Source: Paenibacillus taiwanensis DSM 18679 | GTDB lineage: Bacteria > Bacillota > Bacilli > Paenibacillales > Paenibacillaceae | NCBI RefSeq assembly: GCF_000425125.1 | Contig: NZ_KE384309.1 | Location: 148,139-192,122 of the forward strand | Direction: 5' to 3' | Length of the DNA: 43,984 nucleotides | Part shown: positions 42,330 to 43,984 of the stretch, piece after piece | Position numbering within the stretch: position 1 is the first letter of the stretch | How the letters are laid out: each line of letters begins with the position of its first letter | The notes under the pieces: generated by a model | Told to the model about the DNA's origin: nothing | Databases searched by the model: none | The model's input: the letters and a program-made list of their open reading frames with translations, nothing else | Position numbers and translations under genes: made by a program

Positions 42330-43655
42330 ATGCAGACGAAGCAAGTACGTCATTGGATGATGTACGATTGGGCCAATTCGGCTTTTGCTACCACAATGAT
42401 GGCAGCTGTACTGCCGGTATTTTATCAGACGGTTGCGGCATCTTCATTAGATAAGCATGTAGCAACGAGCTTCTGGTCTTATACCCAGACGATCGCGATG
42501 ATTCTGGTTGCATTGTCTTCGCCGCTGCTTGGTGCAATGGCAGATTTATCACAACGGAAGATGTTATTTCTGCGTCTGTTTACTTGGCTTGGCTCATTAA
42601 GCTGCGTGTTGATGGCATTTGCAGGTAAGGGGGACTGGGTCCTTGTCTCGATTCTGTTTATATGCGGTACAATTGGTTTTTCTGGCGGCAACACTTTTTA
42701 CGACTCATTGCTGCCTGACATTGCACCCCCGGATCAGAGGGACGAAGTCTCCGCTAAAGGATATATGTTTGGTTATATCGGTGGTGGTGTATTATTGGCA
42801 ATTAACATCGTCATGCTGGAAAAGTATAGCTGGTTTGGTTTTTCAGATAAGCTTGCAGCTACACAAGCCGTATTTGTAACAGTTGGCATATGGTGGCTGT
42901 TGTTCTCACTCCCTATGTTCCGTACGTTAAAGGACCCTCAGCGAACTGTAACCTTATCAGCAGGAACGTATGCCAAAAATGGATTTGGGCGTGTTATACG
43001 GACTGTACGTCGACTGCCGAAGTATCCTGAACTGTTAAAGTATATCGTTGCCTTTTGGTTTTTCAACGATGGCATTTCAACTATTATCGGTATGTCTGCT
43101 ATTTATGGCGCGGAATTGGGCATTGGAACGACACACTTGATCACGGCACTGCTTATTACCCAGTTTGTCGGCATTCCATTCACTTTTATATTTGCTAAAT
43201 ATGCTAAAAAGTTAGGTTCTAAGCGATCATTATATGTATCACTTAGCATGTACGTTGTGATTGTGTGCTTTGGTTATTTTATGCAAACCGCGTTGCACTT
43301 CTACGTTCTTGCGTTTATGGTGGGTATGGTGCAGGGAGGGAGTCAAGCTGTTGCTAGATCCATTTATAGCCAATTGGTGCCGAAGCAGCGGTCATCTGAA
43401 TTTTTTGGTTTCTTGAGCTTATCAAGTAAAGTGTCCGCCTCTATTGGACCGTTTGTGTTCGGTACGGTTGCGTTTATGACGGGTTCTTCACGTCTGGCTA
43501 TCTTATCGATCGTGTTGTTTTTTATCGTCGGAATTGCAGTGCTTGTTACTGTTAATATTGAGAAAGGTCGCCTTGAAGCGGAACGTAATGAAGAGCAGGA
43601 TGACACACGTGGTCATGCGCCTACATCTCCTCCCTCGCATACGCCGACTGTATAA
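42330..43655 (+). CDS. UMF1-type MFS transporter (Atg22-like)
   Basis: A 441-residue major-facilitator protein with about twelve transmembrane segments. The N-terminal MMYDWANSAFATTMMAAVLPVFY is the hallmark of the UMF1/Atg22-like branch (YDWANSxF), whose bacterial substrates are mostly unknown. Also visible are GNTFYDSLLPDIAPPDQRDEVSAKGYMFGYIGGG and the second-half FFNDGISTIIGM. GGAGG stands 7 bases before the ATG at 42330; an in-frame start at 42264 has no ribosome site. The C-terminal 35 residues are a charged cytoplasmic tail. It is probably controlled by the divergent LysR gene. Confidence 0.87.
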   Translation: MQTKQVRHWMMYDWANSAFATTMMAAVLPVFYQTVAASSLDKHVATSFWSYTQTIAMILVALSSPLLGAMADLSQRKMLFLRLFTWLGSLSCVLMAFAGKGDWVLVSILFICGTIGFSGGNTFYDSLLPDIAPPDQRDEVSAKGYMFGYIGGGVLLAINIVMLEKYSWFGFSDKLAATQAVFVTVGIWWLLFSLPMFRTLKDPQRTVTLSAGTYAKNGFGRVIRTVRRLPKYPELLKYIVAFWFFNDGISTIIGMSAIYGAELGIGTTHLITALLITQFVGIPFTFIFAKYAKKLGSKRSLYVSLSMYVVIVCFGYFMQTALHFYVLAFMVGMVQGGSQAVARSIYSQLVPKQRSSEFFGFLSLSSKVSASIGPFVFGTVAFMTGSSRLAILSIVLFFIVGIAVLVTVNIEKGRLEAERNEEQDDTRGHAPTSPPSHTPTV

Positions 43656-43659
43656 GGAG

Positions 43660-43707
43660 CAGAGCTTTCCCCAATGTATGATGTTGGTGGGGAAGCTCTG
43701 TTTTGTT
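43660..43707 (+). terminator. Intrinsic terminator of the MFS gene
   Basis: CAGAGCTTTCCCC...GGGGAAGCTCTG (one mismatch) followed by TTTTGTT. Confidence 0.85.
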
Positions 43708-43984
43708 AGGTGCTGTAATTGGTTGCGGCATGCCATATGCACCTCGGCACTTGCTACGGCAAATCGTATGCACAATGCATATCGCCGGGTTTCGCCATTT
43801 AGGCGGATATAGCCAGGGGCAACTAAGGCTGGTAATCCGCTTTAGTTGAGCTGTCAGAGGCGGAATTTGGTGCAATAAGGCGGATAAAGCGCCTTAAGTG
43901 GCATAGCGGTGGCATGACGCAGGCACACGCCGCATGCCATGCCGCGAGTGAGCACAAGGAGATGAGCGAGTGCTCATGCGGGCA
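43708..43984. repeat. Gene-free right edge with GGCGGA palindromic units
   Basis: No gene is supported. The stretch contains repeated GGCGGA words: TTAGGCGGATATAGCC (43799-43814), GAGGCGGAATTT (43857-43868) and the palindrome TAAGGCGGATAAAGCGCCTTA (43877-43897). They match the style of units at the left edge (1-95). GCATGCCAT also recurs (43728 and 43931 areas), in a background richer in GC than the genes. Confidence 0.4.

Overview
The window looks like chromosomal DNA of a spore-forming Bacillota of the Paenibacillus type. Support comes from sda, a YheC/YheD-type spore-coat ATP-grasp protein, a low-GC-Gram-positive dnaB-dnaI pair, coproheme-pathway hemQ, a cytochrome b558-type sdhCAB operon, strong AGGAGG ribosome sites with many TTG/GTG starts, and the trxA-uvrC-sdhCAB order known from Bacillus. 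The assignment is by protein and synteny recognition only. I saw no rRNA, tRNA, CRISPR array, insertion sequence or prophage.

Layout. 1-2.7 kb: a heme-sensor-like HssS/HssR two-component pair, with no hrtAB exporter beside it. 2.7-4.6 kb: small membrane protein, YheD-like protein, a DnaA-box cluster in front of the checkpoint gene sda, and a Cys-rich small protein whose ribosome site is locked in a hairpin. 4.7-11.9 kb: a redox/heme block (YumC ferredoxin/flavodoxin-NADP reductase, YeiH exporter with divergent LysR, type II NADH dehydrogenase with a Rex-like operator, HemQ, YuiB, DUF4259). 12-14.7 kb: a Vga/VmlR-type ABC-F antibiotic-resistance ATPase behind a transcription attenuator, and a YwqN-like flavoprotein. 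14.8-18.3 kb: dnaB, dnaI, a YqzM-like peptide, trxA. 18.3-24.6 kb: two orphan peptide-type ABC permeases, an enlarged uvrC, and a large CPBP membrane protease. 24.7-27.2 kb: a c-di-AMP (ydaO-type) riboswitch controlling ktrB, followed by the RCK subunit ktrA. 27.3-33.4 kb: orphan YtrA-type GntR regulator, zinc-ribbon membrane protein, LysR divergent from sdhCAB. 33.6-43.7 kb: a DUF1871-like protein, aldehyde dehydrogenase, two metallophosphoesterases (one a Tat substrate), EamA transporter, CDF metal exporter, a candidate RsaE/RoxS-like small RNA, HisJ-type phosphatase, and a LysR divergent from a UMF1-type MFS transporter. Both window ends carry GGCGGA/TCCGCC palindromic repeat sequence without genes.

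How the genes fit together. Much of the window is housekeeping for redox and respiration: NADH dehydrogenase, succinate dehydrogenase, YumC, thioredoxin and HemQ. The two most informative regulatory signals point the same way: a Rex-like operator before ndh, and a C-rich RNA whose CCCCCTTTT and CCCTTTT tracts could pair with AAAGGGG-type ribosome sites such as that of sdhC. Other cis-regulatory RNAs or DNA elements are unusually well represented: the ydaO riboswitch, the ABC-F attenuator, the hairpin over the Cys-rich gene start, and the DnaA boxes at sda.

The strongest leads for follow-up are the small RNA (39799-39879), the ABC-F attenuator (about 11960-12282), the DnaA boxes at sda (3973-4071) and the hairpin at 4594-4640.
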